The notes: generated from the sequence alone by a model not told the origin. 35,077 nucleotides of DNA from an uncultured Erysipelotrichaceae bacterium (GCA_902766435.1 CACXDM010000092.1:1-35077), one strand, 5' to 3'; positions 23,726 through 32,534 are shown, counted from the stretch's first letter. Numbers and translations are program-made.

Positions 23726-24565
23726 ATGGCTAAAGTGATATTTCTGGATGTGGACGGCACACTGATCGATTATGAGGCAAAGACGCCTGCTTCCGCCAAA
23801 AAGGCGATTGATCTTGCAAGGGCAAACGGACACCGTGTATATATCTGCACAGGCTGTTCAAAGGCGGAGATACTGCAGAGGGATCTGCCGGAACTGGACG
23901 GAATGATCGGCGCAAACGGCGGATACGTTGAAGATCACGGTCATGTGGTAATGCATCAGAGTCTGACAAGGGAACAGACAAAACGCGTCGTTGACTGGTG
24001 TAACGGCAGAAACATCGGCTTCATTCTGGAATGCAATTCGGGAAGATACGTCGATCCGCTTTTTCTCGAACAGGGACCGGACGCATTTGTCCGCTACCGC
24101 GAAGGGAAGGGAACCGGCACAACAACAAAACAGGAACAGCTGGACAGAATCAGAAAGCAGTTCTTCATCGTGGACGGGGAAGAACGTTACAGGAATGATG
24201 TAAACAAGATCAGCTTTGTGCTGCGTTCTTATCAGGATCATCTGGATTCAAAGGAAGAATTCAGCGATATGATCGCGAATACCTGGGGCGGAAAAGGCGA
24301 GCTGGCGATTTTCGGTGATCTGGGTCCGAAGGGCATCACGAAAAAGACAGCAATTGAAACCCTGCTTGCATATATTCACGCTGACCGTAAGGATACGGTT
24401 TCCTTCGGTGATGCGAAGATCGATCTTTCGATGTTTGAACAGTGCGCGTTCAATGTGGCGATGGGCAACGGCGGTCCCGAGATCAAGGAAGCAGCCGACT
24501 ATATCACAACAGATGTCAACGATGACGGAATCATGAATGCGTTCCGTTATCTCGGCCTGATCTGA
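23726..24565 (+). CDS. Cof-type HAD-IIB family phosphatase
   Basis: A 279-residue HAD phosphatase. Motif I is FLDVDGTLID (Asp8, Asp10). Motif II is ICTGCSK (Thr near 43). A C2-type cap follows, and motif III Lys is in PKGITKKTAIE (near 203). Motif IV is SFGDAKIDLSMFE (about 227-239), which reads GDAKID instead of the more usual GDxxND. The protein resembles the YkrA/Cof group acting on small phosphorylated metabolites. It is a different paralogue from the one at 7413 and only distantly similar. The ribosome site is GGAGG before the ATG. It is a single gene between the rlmD operon, which is divergent, and the nucleoside transporter. Confidence 0.92.
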   Translation: MAKVIFLDVDGTLIDYEAKTPASAKKAIDLARANGHRVYICTGCSKAEILQRDLPELDGMIGANGGYVEDHGHVVMHQSLTREQTKRVVDWCNGRNIGFILECNSGRYVDPLFLEQGPDAFVRYREGKGTGTTTKQEQLDRIRKQFFIVDGEERYRNDVNKISFVLRSYQDHLDSKEEFSDMIANTWGGKGELAIFGDLGPKGITKKTAIETLLAYIHADRKDTVSFGDAKIDLSMFEQCAFNVAMGNGGPEIKEAADYITTDVNDDGIMNAFRYLGLI

Positions 24566-24646
24566 AAGTGTTTCATTTCACAGAATTGTTTTCATCATTA
24601 TTTTCTGCATGGTTATTATTTCGGCCGCGAATTGACGAAGTATGAA

Positions 24647-24675
24647 TTGCAATGAACGGGATAAACTTTTAAAAT
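24647..24675 (+). promoter_or_regulatory. Promoter of the nucleoside transporter operon
   Basis: TTGCAA (24647-24652) and TAAAAT (24670-24675) are 17 bases apart, 35 bases before the lipoprotein ATG. The leader is short and holds AAGGAGG. There is no room for a purine riboswitch downstream of this start. Confidence 0.6.
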
Positions 24676-24709
24676 ACAAGTGGCGTAAAGCTCTTCAAGG
24701 AGGAAAGAA

Positions 24710-25834
24710 ATGAAGAAGTTTGTTTCAACTTTACTCGCCGGTGTTATGGCTGTAGGTCTTGCGGCATGCAGCGGATCCAACGGCGCAGCAAGCGGCAGCG
24801 CGGCCGCCGGCAGCTCAGCAGCACCTGCTGACATTAAGGTTGCGATGGTTACTGACTATGGTGACATTACCGACCAGTCCTTCAACCAGACAACTTATGA
24901 AGCTTCCAAGGCATGGGCTGAGGCAAATGGTGTGGAATTCACATACAAGAAGCCTGCATCTGATGCTGACCAGGACCGTATCGCTTCCATCGAAGAAGCA
25001 ATCGATGAAGGTTACAATGTAATCATCATGCCGGGCTTCGCATTCGGCGCAGCGATTACTGAAGTATCTCCGACATATCCGGATGTCAAGTTCATCGCTC
25101 TTGACGTTTCCGATGTTGAACTTCCGGCAAATGCCTACACAGCAGTTTACCAGGAAGAACTCGCAGGATATATGGCCGGCTACGCAGCTGTTAAGCTCGG
25201 TTATACAAAGCTCGGTTACCTCGGCGGCATGGCAGTTCCTTCCGTTGTCCGTTACGGCTCCGGTTTCGTACAGGGCGCAAATGCGGCTGCAGTTGAACTC
25301 GGCAACACAGCAGACGTTGTTGTAAACTATGTTTACGGCGGCAAGTTCTTCGGTGATGCAGGTATCACAGCACGTATGGACACATGGTATGGCGCAGGCA
25401 CGGAAGTTGTATTCGCAGCAGGCGGATCCATTTACACATCCGCATGTGAAGCAGCTCAGAAGACAGGCGGAAAGGTCATCGGCGTTGACGTTGACCAGGC
25501 CGCAATCATTGACGGCGCTTACGGCGAAGGCATGACAGTTACTTCCGCTATGAAGGGTCTGGCTGCCACAGTCAATACAATGCTTGATGCAATCAAGAAC
25601 GGTGAATGGGACAAGTATGGCGGACAGGTTCAGAACCTCGGTATCGTTTCCGAAAATCCCGATGAGAACTATGTACAGCTGCCTGCTTCCACACAGTGGG
25701 CTGAAGGATTCACAGAAGATGATTATAAGGCTCTGGTCGGAAAGATGTTCTCCGGCGAGATCAAGGTCGACAACTCTGTTGAAGCTCTCCCTGCAGTTGA
25801 GATCACTGTAAACGACGAAGGTTCCATGGGTTAA
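24710..25834 (+). CDS. BMP-family nucleoside ABC transporter, substrate-binding lipoprotein
   Basis: A 374-residue BmpA/Med-type binding protein, the receptor of nucleoside importers. The signal ends at the lipobox LAAC (Cys20), followed by a 25-residue Ser/Gly/Ala linker. The mature domain starts VAMVTDYGDITDQSFNQ, where family members bind the nucleoside with Asp and Phe/Tyr residues, and continues with GYNVIIMPGFAFG, YLGGMAVPSV and VIGVDVDQA, all typical. Length is normal. Codon use is skewed to C/A-ending codons, which suggests high expression. AAGGAGG stands before the ATG. A strong terminator separates it from the ATPase gene, so the receptor should be made in excess of the membrane parts. 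Confidence 0.94.
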   Translation: MKKFVSTLLAGVMAVGLAACSGSNGAASGSAAAGSSAAPADIKVAMVTDYGDITDQSFNQTTYEASKAWAEANGVEFTYKKPASDADQDRIASIEEAIDEGYNVIIMPGFAFGAAITEVSPTYPDVKFIALDVSDVELPANAYTAVYQEELAGYMAGYAAVKLGYTKLGYLGGMAVPSVVRYGSGFVQGANAAAVELGNTADVVVNYVYGGKFFGDAGITARMDTWYGAGTEVVFAAGGSIYTSACEAAQKTGGKVIGVDVDQAAIIDGAYGEGMTVTSAMKGLAATVNTMLDAIKNGEWDKYGGQVQNLGIVSENPDENYVQLPASTQWAEGFTEDDYKALVGKMFSGEIKVDNSVEALPAVEITVNDEGSMG

Positions 25835-25860
25835 TTCCCGGACATTCAAATCCGAAAAAG

Positions 25861-25894
25861 AGACCGGCTGATGCTTTCATCTGCCGGTCTTTTT
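25861..25894 (+). terminator. Intra-operon terminator after the nucleoside-binding lipoprotein
   Basis: AGACCGGC (25861-25868) pairs with GCCGGTCT (25883-25890), followed by TTTT. Partial read-through would give more lipoprotein than ATPase and permease. Confidence 0.82.
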
Positions 25895-25903
25895 ATATAT
25901 AAT
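25875..25903 (+). promoter_or_regulatory. Possible promoter of the ATPase and permease genes
   Basis: TATAAT (25898-25903) lies just after the terminator tail, 45 bases before the ATG. At a 17-base spacing the -35 would be TTTCAT, inside the terminator loop. The -10 is good and the -35 poor. Confidence 0.35.
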
Positions 25904-25947
25904 TTTTATGGTAGTAAACGACGGAAGAGGAAGGAGGACGATGAACC

Positions 25948-27486
25948 ATGGAAACACCATATGCAATCGAGATGCTGAACATCACGAAGCGTTTTCCGGG
26001 AATAATCGCCAATGACAACATCACTCTTCAGCTGAAAAAGGGGGAAATTCACGCATTGCTGGGTGAAAACGGTGCAGGCAAATCCACTTTGATGTCTGTG
26101 CTTTTCGGTCTTTATCAGGCAGAAGAAGGTGTAATCAAGAAAGACGGAAAGGAAGTCAAGATCAACGATCCGAACGACGCAAATGCGCTCGGGATCGGTA
26201 TGGTCCACCAGCACTTTAAGCTGGTTCAGTGTTTTACCGTACTGCAGAACATCATTCTCGGTGTGGAAACAACAAAGAACGGTCTGCTTCAGATGGATGA
26301 GGCGCGTAAGAAAGTCATGGAGCTCTCTGAGAAATACGGCCTGAAGGTTGATCCGGACGCTGTGATTGAGGACATCACCGTAGGTATGCAGCAGAGAACG
26401 GAAATTCTCAAGATGCTCTACCGTGACAATGAAATCCTGATTTTCGATGAACCGACTGCGGTTCTGACACCGCAGGAGATCGAGGAACTGATGCAGATCA
26501 TGAAGAAGCTGGCTAAGGAAGGCAAGTCGATTCTGTTCATTTCCCATAAGCTGAATGAAATCATGGAAGTCGCCGACCGGGTCACCGTTCTGCGCAGAGG
26601 CAAATATATCGGAACAGTCAACGTTGCGGATACGACACAGGAGGAGCTCTCCCGTATGATGGTCGGCCGTGACGTACAGCTCGTTGTGGAGAAGGAACCG
26701 GCCAAACCGGGTAAGGTCATTCTCAATGTCGAACACATGACGGTCGCTTCCAAGACACATGCGAACAATGCGGTCAAAGACGTTTCGTTCCAGGTGCGTG
26801 AAGGGGAAATCGTATGTATCGCGGGAATCGACGGCAACGGTCAGACGGAGCTTGTCTACGGCATCAGCGGTCTGGAACCGCTCGTGTCGGGTAAAATCGA
26901 AGTGGACGGCGTTGACATCACAAAGGCACCGATCCGGAAAAGAGCGGCGGCTGTCAGCCATATTCCCGAAGACAGACATAAGCACGGCATGGTGCTGGAT
27001 TATCCTCTGGAATACAACATGGTCCTCCAGGAATACTACCAGCCGGAATTCACCTCTTCCATCGGTTTTCTGAAGCCCAAGGAGATCCGTGAATACTCCG
27101 AGAAGCTGGAAAAAGAATATGATGTCCGTTCCGGTCAGGGTGCGGTGACGATTGCCCGCAGCATGTCAGGCGGCAACCAGCAGAAGGCCATCATCGCGCG
27201 TGAAGTCGATAAGGAACATAAGCTTCTGATCGCCGTACAGCCGGTCAGAGGTCTGGATGTCGGCGCGATTGAATTCATTCACAGACAGCTGATTGCGGAA
27301 AGAGATGCCGGCAAGGCGGTTCTTCTCGTTTCACTGGAACTGGAAGAAGTCATGAATGTTTCCGACCGTATCCTGGTCATGTACGAAGGCGAGATTGTCG
27401 GTGAGCTTGATCCCAAGACAACAACGACGGAAGAACTCGGTCTCTACATGGCAGGCGCGAAGCGGAATGTCGGGAAGGAGGCTTAA
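25948..27486 (+). CDS. Nucleoside ABC transporter, double ATP-binding protein (YufO/NupO-like)
   Basis: A 512-residue ATPase with two ABC domains in one chain, as in sugar and nucleoside importers. The first domain has Walker A GENGAGKST (about 38-46), Q-loop VHQHFKL and Walker B ILIFDEPTAVLTPQE. Its signature is reduced to TVGMQQR. The second domain has a degenerate Walker A (GIDGNGQTEL), signature MSGGNQQKA (about 408-416) and Walker B IAVQPVRGLD. This division is usual in the BMP-associated ATPases. It energises uptake of purine or pyrimidine nucleosides with the two permeases that follow. AAGGAGG stands ten bases before the ATG; another ATG seven bases upstream is out of frame. Confidence 0.95.
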   Translation: METPYAIEMLNITKRFPGIIANDNITLQLKKGEIHALLGENGAGKSTLMSVLFGLYQAEEGVIKKDGKEVKINDPNDANALGIGMVHQHFKLVQCFTVLQNIILGVETTKNGLLQMDEARKKVMELSEKYGLKVDPDAVIEDITVGMQQRTEILKMLYRDNEILIFDEPTAVLTPQEIEELMQIMKKLAKEGKSILFISHKLNEIMEVADRVTVLRRGKYIGTVNVADTTQEELSRMMVGRDVQLVVEKEPAKPGKVILNVEHMTVASKTHANNAVKDVSFQVREGEIVCIAGIDGNGQTELVYGISGLEPLVSGKIEVDGVDITKAPIRKRAAAVSHIPEDRHKHGMVLDYPLEYNMVLQEYYQPEFTSSIGFLKPKEIREYSEKLEKEYDVRSGQGAVTIARSMSGGNQQKAIIAREVDKEHKLLIAVQPVRGLDVGAIEFIHRQLIAERDAGKAVLLVSLELEEVMNVSDRILVMYEGEIVGELDPKTTTTEELGLYMAGAKRNVGKEA

Positions 27487-27491
27487 CGGAT

Positions 27492-28637
27492 ATGAATGAA
27501 AAAACAGGATTTTTCCGTAAACCTGCGGTTCAGTCTCTGCTCGGTTCTCTGATCAGTATTCTGATCGGACTGCTGATCGGATTTGTCGTACTGCTGCTGA
27601 TCAATCCGGCAGGTGCCGGTGCGGCAATCAGAACGATCCTGCTGAACTTCATGACGAAGTCAAGCGGTCCGGCTCTGATGAAGGCGCTCGGCAATACGCT
27701 GGTGAAGACTTCACCGCTGCTGATGTGCGCTTTATCCGTATGTTTCTGTTATAAAGTAGGTCTCTTCAATATCGGTGCTGCCGGTCAGTATGAAGCAGGT
27801 GCGGGTGTTGCCCTGTACTGTGCGCTCGGTCTGCATCTGAACTGGTTTGTCTGCCTCGTGGCGGGCATGCTGGCGGGAGCGCTGCTGGGAGCGATCTCCG
27901 GTGCTTTGAAGGCTTACCGTTCGGTAAATGAAGTCATTTCCGGCATCATGCTGAACTGGATCACATTATATCTGGTCAATACGATTCTGACTGCTCCGGG
28001 CATCAAGGATCCGACCAGCCCCTATACACTGACACTTTCGACAACGAATCCGTCAGCCATCATTCCGAGTTTCGGTCTGTCCGCTCTGTTTGCCAACAAC
28101 AAGACGGTCACGATCGCGATTCCTCTTGCGGTATTGATTGCGGTTGCGATCTGGGTCATTCTGACAAAGACGAAGTTCGGTTATGAGTTAAGAGCGACAG
28201 GTTTCAATAAGGATGCCGCTAAGTATGCCGGTATGAGAGAGAAGAAGAACATCATCATCACTCTGGCAATCGGCGGCGGTCTGGCAGGTCTGGGCGCGGG
28301 ATTCCTCTTCCTGAGCGGATACATGCAGTGGTCAGTTACACAGACTTCCGTTCCCGGCATGGGATTCAACGGTATTGCAGCTACCTTCCTTGGCGGTCTG
28401 CATCCGATCGGAACGATCTTCTCATCATTCTTCATTCAGAATATTACCGACGGCGGTTCCCTGATTGACAAGGCAGTCTATCCTTCACAGATCTCGGATC
28501 TGATCTCGGCAATCATTATCTATACCTGCGGTTTCGCCGCGTTCTTCCGGCAGATGATGAATGCGTTCATTGCGAAAAAGGCAGATAAGAACGAGCCCAA
28601 CGCAAATGCGGTGGCTGAGGAAGGAGGAAAGAAATAA
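27492..28637 (+). CDS. Nucleoside ABC transporter, permease 1 (YufP/NupP-like)
   Basis: A 381-residue membrane protein of the branched-chain amino acid/ribose permease superfamily, with about ten hydrophobic helices. Family marks are VKTSPLLMCALSVCFCYK, FNIGAAGQYEAGAG (about 92-105) and NEVISGIMLNW (about 151-161), followed by YELRATGFNKDAAKYAG, which is the cytoplasmic loop for the ATPase. The charged C-terminal tail is cytoplasmic. It forms a heterodimeric channel with permease 2. AGGAGG overlaps the end of the ATPase gene, which ends five bases before the ATG. The stop overlaps the next start by one base (TAATG). Confidence 0.94.
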   Translation: MNEKTGFFRKPAVQSLLGSLISILIGLLIGFVVLLLINPAGAGAAIRTILLNFMTKSSGPALMKALGNTLVKTSPLLMCALSVCFCYKVGLFNIGAAGQYEAGAGVALYCALGLHLNWFVCLVAGMLAGALLGAISGALKAYRSVNEVISGIMLNWITLYLVNTILTAPGIKDPTSPYTLTLSTTNPSAIIPSFGLSALFANNKTVTIAIPLAVLIAVAIWVILTKTKFGYELRATGFNKDAAKYAGMREKKNIIITLAIGGGLAGLGAGFLFLSGYMQWSVTQTSVPGMGFNGIAATFLGGLHPIGTIFSSFFIQNITDGGSLIDKAVYPSQISDLISAIIIYTCGFAAFFRQMMNAFIAKKADKNEPNANAVAEEGGKK

Positions 28638-29578
28638 TGCTGTTGTTGATTCAGTACACATTGATCTTTGCCTCGGTACTTTCCCTGGTGGCGCTCGGCG
28701 GATGTTTCTCCGAGCACTCCGGTGTCATCAATCTCGGTCTGGAAGGAATCATGGTCATGGGCGCTCTTGGCGGCGCTCTGGCAATGAGCAGACTTCCGGC
28801 GACGACTTCTCCGTTTGTCATTGTTGTTGTGACGATTCTGACGGCAGTTGTATTCGGTGTTGTTTATTCCACGCTGCTCGGTTTTGCGGCAATCAACTTC
28901 AAGGCGGACCAGACGCTGATCGGAACTGCCATGAATATGCTTGCGACAGCTGCTTCCACCGTATTTGTCAGAGCAATGAATACATCCGTTAATCCCAACA
29001 ACGTATCGACGGAAGTATCCTATATCGCGACTAAACCCGCGTTTATCGTCAAGATCGGCGGCTTTGAATTCAACTGGTTCATGCTGATTGCGGTTATTGC
29101 CCTTGTGGCGAGTTATATCGTTCTCTATAAGACAAGATTCGGACTTCGTCTGATGGCCTGCGGTGAAAATCCCCAGGCGGCGGATTCTGTCGGTATCAAT
29201 GTCTACAAGATGAGATGGGCAGGCGTACTGATCTCCGGTATGCTCGGCGGACTGGGAGGTATCGTCTATATTACAGCCGGTGTATCCTCCTGGAAGTTTG
29301 ATGTCGGTGTTGCCGGCTACGGCTTCCTCGCTCTTGCGGTTATGATCTTCGGTCAGTGGAAACCGACAAAGATCGCAATGGCTGCTCTGCTGTTCGGCTT
29401 CTTCCGCGCGCTGTCTTATGTCTACACGGGAATCAGCTGGCTTGCATCGATGAATATTCCGAGTACGGTCTATATCATGATGCCGTATATCATTTCGCTG
29501 ATTGTCCTTGCGTTTACATCAAAGAACTCAAAGGCACCGAAGGCGGAAGGTATTCCGTACGACAAAGGCTCAAGGTAA
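28637..29578 (+). CDS. Nucleoside ABC transporter, permease 2 (YufQ/NupQ-like)
   Basis: A 313-residue membrane protein of the same permease superfamily, with about nine helices. It has the marks CFSEHSGVINLGLEGIMVMGA (shortened here to its core, about 21-40), ADQTLIGTAMNM and LRLMACGENPQAADSVGI (about 173-189) for the ATPase-coupling loop. It pairs with permease 1 to form the channel. GGAGGAAAG at the end of the previous gene serves as ribosome site, and start and stop overlap, so the two permeases are made in equal amounts. It is the last gene of the operon and is followed by a terminator. Confidence 0.94.
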   Translation: MLLLIQYTLIFASVLSLVALGGCFSEHSGVINLGLEGIMVMGALGGALAMSRLPATTSPFVIVVVTILTAVVFGVVYSTLLGFAAINFKADQTLIGTAMNMLATAASTVFVRAMNTSVNPNNVSTEVSYIATKPAFIVKIGGFEFNWFMLIAVIALVASYIVLYKTRFGLRLMACGENPQAADSVGINVYKMRWAGVLISGMLGGLGGIVYITAGVSSWKFDVGVAGYGFLALAVMIFGQWKPTKIAMAALLFGFFRALSYVYTGISWLASMNIPSTVYIMMPYIISLIVLAFTSKNSKAPKAEGIPYDKGSR

Positions 29579-29589
29579 TATACAGAAGA

Positions 29590-29620
29590 GGCATAGCCCT
29601 GCGGGGTTATGTCTTTTTTT
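29590..29620 (+). terminator. Terminator of the nucleoside transporter operon
   Basis: GGCATAGCCC pairs with GGGTTATGTC (with G-T pairs) around a short loop, followed by seven T residues. Confidence 0.8.
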
Positions 29621-29626
29621 GCGGAC

Positions 29627-29635
29627 TGTTATAAT
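29627..29635 (+). promoter_or_regulatory. Extended -10 promoter of the oxidoreductase operon
   Basis: TGTTATAAT, immediately after the terminator tail and 23 bases before the ATG at 29659. No good -35 is present. Confidence 0.5.
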
Positions 29636-29658
29636 GGGGCGGAAGGAAGGTGATCAAT

Positions 29659-30729
29659 ATGACGCGTGCTGCGATTGTCGGAGCGGGTTTCATTGCCCGC
29701 ACTCACGCACAGGTATTAAAGGAAATGAATGTGGAAACCGTTCTGGTGGTGGCGGAGAGTCAGGCGGAGGCTTCTGCTTTTGCGGCTGAATACGGGATTG
29801 GTGCTGCTTCTGATGATTTCGGGGAGATTTTCCGGTATATGCCGGACTGCGTGCATATCTGTACGCCGCCTTCCCTCCACTATGAACAGTTAAGACAGCT
29901 GATCGAAAAGGGAATCAATGTATTCTGTGAAAAACCGCTTTGTCTTACGGTAAAGGAAGCGGAGGATATTACACGTCTGGCAGAAGATGAAAATGTATTG
30001 ACCGGCATGGACTTCAATGTGAGATATCATACCGGTGTACAGCAGATCCGGTACAGGATCAGGAATAATGAAGCGGGAAAGCTTTATCTGGTTCATGGGA
30101 CGTATCTTCAGGAATTTCATGTCATGCCGTGTCCTTACGGATGGCGATATCAGAGCGAACATGCCGGCAGAATGAGGGCAGTGACTGAGATCGGCTCCCA
30201 CTGGATGGATCTGTTTGAATACATCACTGGTCAGAAAATCACGGAAGTGAGTTCGGTATTCATCAAAACCGCAGAGCCCCGTACGGTAAAGGACGGCATG
30301 CTTGTTAAAGCAGAACAAGGGGAAAAGACCGTTGAAGTGGATACGGAAGACGGTGCTCTGATTCACTTCCGGACAGATCAGGGAACCGCGGGAAGCATTG
30401 TTCTTTCCGAGATCTCGGCGGGAAGAGTCAATTATCTCTCCATGGAATTCTGCGGTGAGAATGAAACACTGCGGTGGAACTCGGAAGAGCCCAATACCGT
30501 ATATACAGGTGTGCTTCATCAGGGAACGAATGCAGTGACAGATCCCTTTGCGGGCGGTTTTGCGGATACACAGAGAAAACTGTTCCGTGCTTTCTATGAT
30601 GATCTTGAAGGAAAAGGAAGTGAAGGGACATATCCGACACTGCGTGACGGACTGCGTAATGTCAGACTCTGTGAGGCGGTATACCAAAGTGCCGTGAGCG
30701 GAAAATGGTGTAGGACGGAGGGAATATAA
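29659..30729 (+). CDS. Gfo/Idh/MocA-family NAD(P)-dependent oxidoreductase
   Basis: A 356-residue oxidoreductase. The N-terminal Rossmann fold begins RAAIVGAGFIARTHAQVL (GxGxxA-type dinucleotide motif, about 7-15). CEKPLCLT (about 95-102) carries the conserved EKP lysine. The C-terminal alpha/beta domain has EIGSHWMDLFEYITG, with the GxHxxD motif (about 177-183). Such enzymes oxidise or reduce sugars, inositols and related polyols. The substrate is unknown. The ATG at 29659 has GGAAGG eight bases upstream; a GTG three codons earlier is also possible. A cupin gene starts directly after its stop, and a methyltransferase gene follows. Confidence 0.92.
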   Translation: MTRAAIVGAGFIARTHAQVLKEMNVETVLVVAESQAEASAFAAEYGIGAASDDFGEIFRYMPDCVHICTPPSLHYEQLRQLIEKGINVFCEKPLCLTVKEAEDITRLAEDENVLTGMDFNVRYHTGVQQIRYRIRNNEAGKLYLVHGTYLQEFHVMPCPYGWRYQSEHAGRMRAVTEIGSHWMDLFEYITGQKITEVSSVFIKTAEPRTVKDGMLVKAEQGEKTVEVDTEDGALIHFRTDQGTAGSIVLSEISAGRVNYLSMEFCGENETLRWNSEEPNTVYTGVLHQGTNAVTDPFAGGFADTQRKLFRAFYDDLEGKGSEGTYPTLRDGLRNVRLCEAVYQSAVSGKWCRTEGI

Positions 30730-30730
30730 A

Positions 30731-31255
30731 ATGACGGATGAAGAAAAGATTGAGCGGATCAAAGAGCTGTATGGAATGGAGCAGCTTGGAACAGAGGGCG
30801 GTCTTTATAAGCAGACATATCTTTCCGATGAAATACTCAGCGCGGAAATGATTCCGGGCAGGGATGGTGACCATCCGCTGTATACCGTCATTCTGTATCT
30901 GCTGAAAGGAAAGGGTTTCTCCCGTATGCACAGACTGCCGAGTGATGAGATCTTTCATTTCTATATGGGAGATCCCGTGGATATGCTGCAGCTGTATCCT
31001 GACGGCACGGGAAGAATCATCCGGATGGGAAACGGACTGAATGAAGGAGAACATCTGCAGCTCAGAGTACCCCGGGGAACGTGGCAGGGAACCAGACTGG
31101 CTGAAGGCAGTAAATGGGCTCTGCTTGGAACAACGATGGCGCCCGGTTATCTTGATATCGATTATGAAGACGGCAATAAGGAACAGCTGCAGAAGGAATA
31201 TCCGCAGTTTCATGATCTGCTGGAATCCTATGCGGCAGAAGGGGTGACGGAATGA
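30731..31255 (+). CDS. DUF985-type cupin protein
   Basis: A 174-residue cupin of the DUF985 family (related to yeast YML079W). It starts with a helix MTDEEKIERIKELYGM, then EGGLYKQTY, the TVILYLLKGKGFSRMHRLPSDEIFHFY core (written here only in outline: MHRLPSDEIFHFYMGDP, about 77-93, which is cupin motif 1 with the possible metal ligands His78, Glu84 and His87) and the second motif around PRGTWQGTRL and GTTMAPGYLDIDYE. The family has a jelly-roll fold and possibly sugar-modifying or binding activity; the reaction is not known. The gene starts one base after the oxidoreductase stop and its own stop overlaps the methyltransferase start by four bases, so the three genes form an operon. Confidence 0.88.
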   Translation: MTDEEKIERIKELYGMEQLGTEGGLYKQTYLSDEILSAEMIPGRDGDHPLYTVILYLLKGKGFSRMHRLPSDEIFHFYMGDPVDMLQLYPDGTGRIIRMGNGLNEGEHLQLRVPRGTWQGTRLAEGSKWALLGTTMAPGYLDIDYEDGNKEQLQKEYPQFHDLLESYAAEGVTE

Positions 31256-32451
31256 AGCAGGCAAGAAGCTTTCCGGCAGTTACGGTAACGAAAAAACAGG
31301 AGAATTCCCTGAAAAAGGGGCATCCCTGGATCTATGAAGACGAGATTACGGAACAGCCGGAAACCGTGGAAAACGGATCAGTCGTCGATGTGTTCGGCGC
31401 AAAGCATAACTACCTCGGGAGCGGACTCTGGAGTCAGATCTCCCGCATCCGGATCCGTATTCTTTCCCATAACGCCAATGATACGTATGATGATGCGTTC
31501 TTCGCCCGCAGAGTCAGCTACGCGGTAAAGTACCGGAAGGAAGTGATGAAGGATGACTTTTCCTGCTGCCGCCTCATTCATGGTGAGGCAGACGGACTGC
31601 CCGGCGTCACGGTTGACCGCTATGGAGATATTCTTGTTTCGGAGACTGCCAGTTACGGCATGGAACAGCGAAAGGCTGTCCTCTATGAAGCACTGAAGAA
31701 GGAAATCCCTGAGATCAAAGGGATATACGAACGCAATGAAGATGAGATCCGCCTCAAGGAAGGTCTTGAACTGTATAAAGGATGGTATGGAGAAGAACAT
31801 CCTGAAACATGTATCACGGAGATCACGGAAAACGGGATCATCTATGAAGTGGATGTTGAAAACGGTCAGAAGACGGGGTTCTTTCTGGATCAGAAGTACA
31901 ACCGTCTGGCTGTCAGAAGACTGGCTGAAGGAAAACATGTGCTGGACTGCTGCACCCATACCGGATCGTTTGCCCTCAATGCGGCAGCCGGAAAAGCCGC
32001 ATCGGTTACGGCAATGGATATTTCCGGGAGCGCCCTTGATATGGCACGTAAGAACGCGGAAAGAAACGGACTTGATATTGTATTCCGTCAGGGTGATGTG
32101 TTTGAAGTACTGCCTCAGCTGAAGGCTGAACATGCATTCTTTGACTTCATCATTCTTGATCCGCCCGCCTTTACGAAGAGCAGGAAGACTTTCCGGAATG
32201 CAAGAAGCGGCTACCGGCAGATCAACAGTATGGCAATGAAGCTGCTTGGAAGAGGAGGATACCTTGCGACATGTTCGTGTTCGCATTTCATGCCGAAGGA
32301 GGAATTTGTCTCGATGCTGTGTGATGCGGCATCGGATGCCGGAGTCGGTATCCGGATCATTGAACAGAAAGGCGCTTCATTTGATCATCCGGTGATTCCG
32401 AATATTCCCGAAACAGAATATCTTAAGTTTGTTCTGCTGCAGATCATCTGA
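31252..32451 (+). CDS. rlmI: RlmI-like 23S rRNA (cytosine-C5)-methyltransferase
   Basis: A 399-residue class I SAM-dependent RNA methyltransferase of the RlmI/YwbD family. It has an N-terminal PUA domain (about 8-80, with KKGHPWIYEDEI) and a middle EEHI-like domain with RLIHGEADGLPGVTVDRYGD (core here: GEADGLPGVTVDRY, about 119-132). The SAM site is VLDCCTHTGSFALNAA (about 230-245), with FDFIILDPPAFTKS (about 299-312) and TCSCSHFM (about 341-348), which holds the cysteine of the active site. The E. coli homologue methylates C1962 of 23S rRNA, and that role is inferred here. It is the last gene of the three-gene operon. The region after the stop has no clear terminator. Confidence 0.9.
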   Translation: MKQARSFPAVTVTKKQENSLKKGHPWIYEDEITEQPETVENGSVVDVFGAKHNYLGSGLWSQISRIRIRILSHNANDTYDDAFFARRVSYAVKYRKEVMKDDFSCCRLIHGEADGLPGVTVDRYGDILVSETASYGMEQRKAVLYEALKKEIPEIKGIYERNEDEIRLKEGLELYKGWYGEEHPETCITEITENGIIYEVDVENGQKTGFFLDQKYNRLAVRRLAEGKHVLDCCTHTGSFALNAAAGKAASVTAMDISGSALDMARKNAERNGLDIVFRQGDVFEVLPQLKAEHAFFDFIILDPPAFTKSRKTFRNARSGYRQINSMAMKLLGRGGYLATCSCSHFMPKEEFVSMLCDAASDAGVGIRIIEQKGASFDHPVIPNIPETEYLKFVLLQII

Positions 32452-32460
32452 TAAAATAGC

Positions 32461-32489
32461 TGTACAATCATCTTTTGAAACATTATAAT
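32461..32489 (+). promoter_or_regulatory. Promoter of the surface-protein gene
   Basis: TGTACA (32461-32466) and a perfect TATAAT (32484-32489) are 17 bases apart. The predicted leader is about 63 bases and contains the hairpin at 32512-32534. Confidence 0.55.
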
Positions 32490-32511
32490 GCATGAAACAG
32501 TCTTTGCCGGA

Positions 32512-32534
32512 GGGAGTTGGTGAAAACCGGTCCC
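32512..32534 (+). promoter_or_regulatory. GAAA-tetraloop hairpin in the surface-protein leader
   Basis: GGGA, a bulged G and TTGGT (32512-32521) pair with ACCGGTCCC (32526-32534) around a GAAA loop (32522-32525). The loop closes as GGT-GAAA-ACC, a stable GNRA type. It ends about ten bases before the AGGAGG ribosome site. It may steady the transcript or tune translation. It matches no riboswitch I know. Confidence 0.4.

Noticed and set aside
7413-24565. The four HAD phosphatases as one duplicated family
   Set aside because: They belong to different HAD subclasses (two Cof-type with C2 caps, one Gph-like with a C1 cap, one membrane-anchored) and show no close similarity.
24566-24709. Purine riboswitch before the nucleoside transporter
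   Set aside because: The leader downstream of the likely promoter is about 30 bases, too short for the aptamer, and the conserved three-way junction sequences are absent.
24815-25849. Long minus-strand open frame (344 codons) opposite the nucleoside-binding lipoprotein
   Set aside because: It is Cys-rich, matches no family, has no ribosome site, and lies wholly over a gene with strong coding signals. The biased codon use of that gene keeps the opposite strand free of stops.
25906-26985. Long minus-strand open frame (359 codons) opposite the double ATPase
   Set aside because: It is the reverse shadow of conserved ABC motifs, with no recognisable protein and no start signals.
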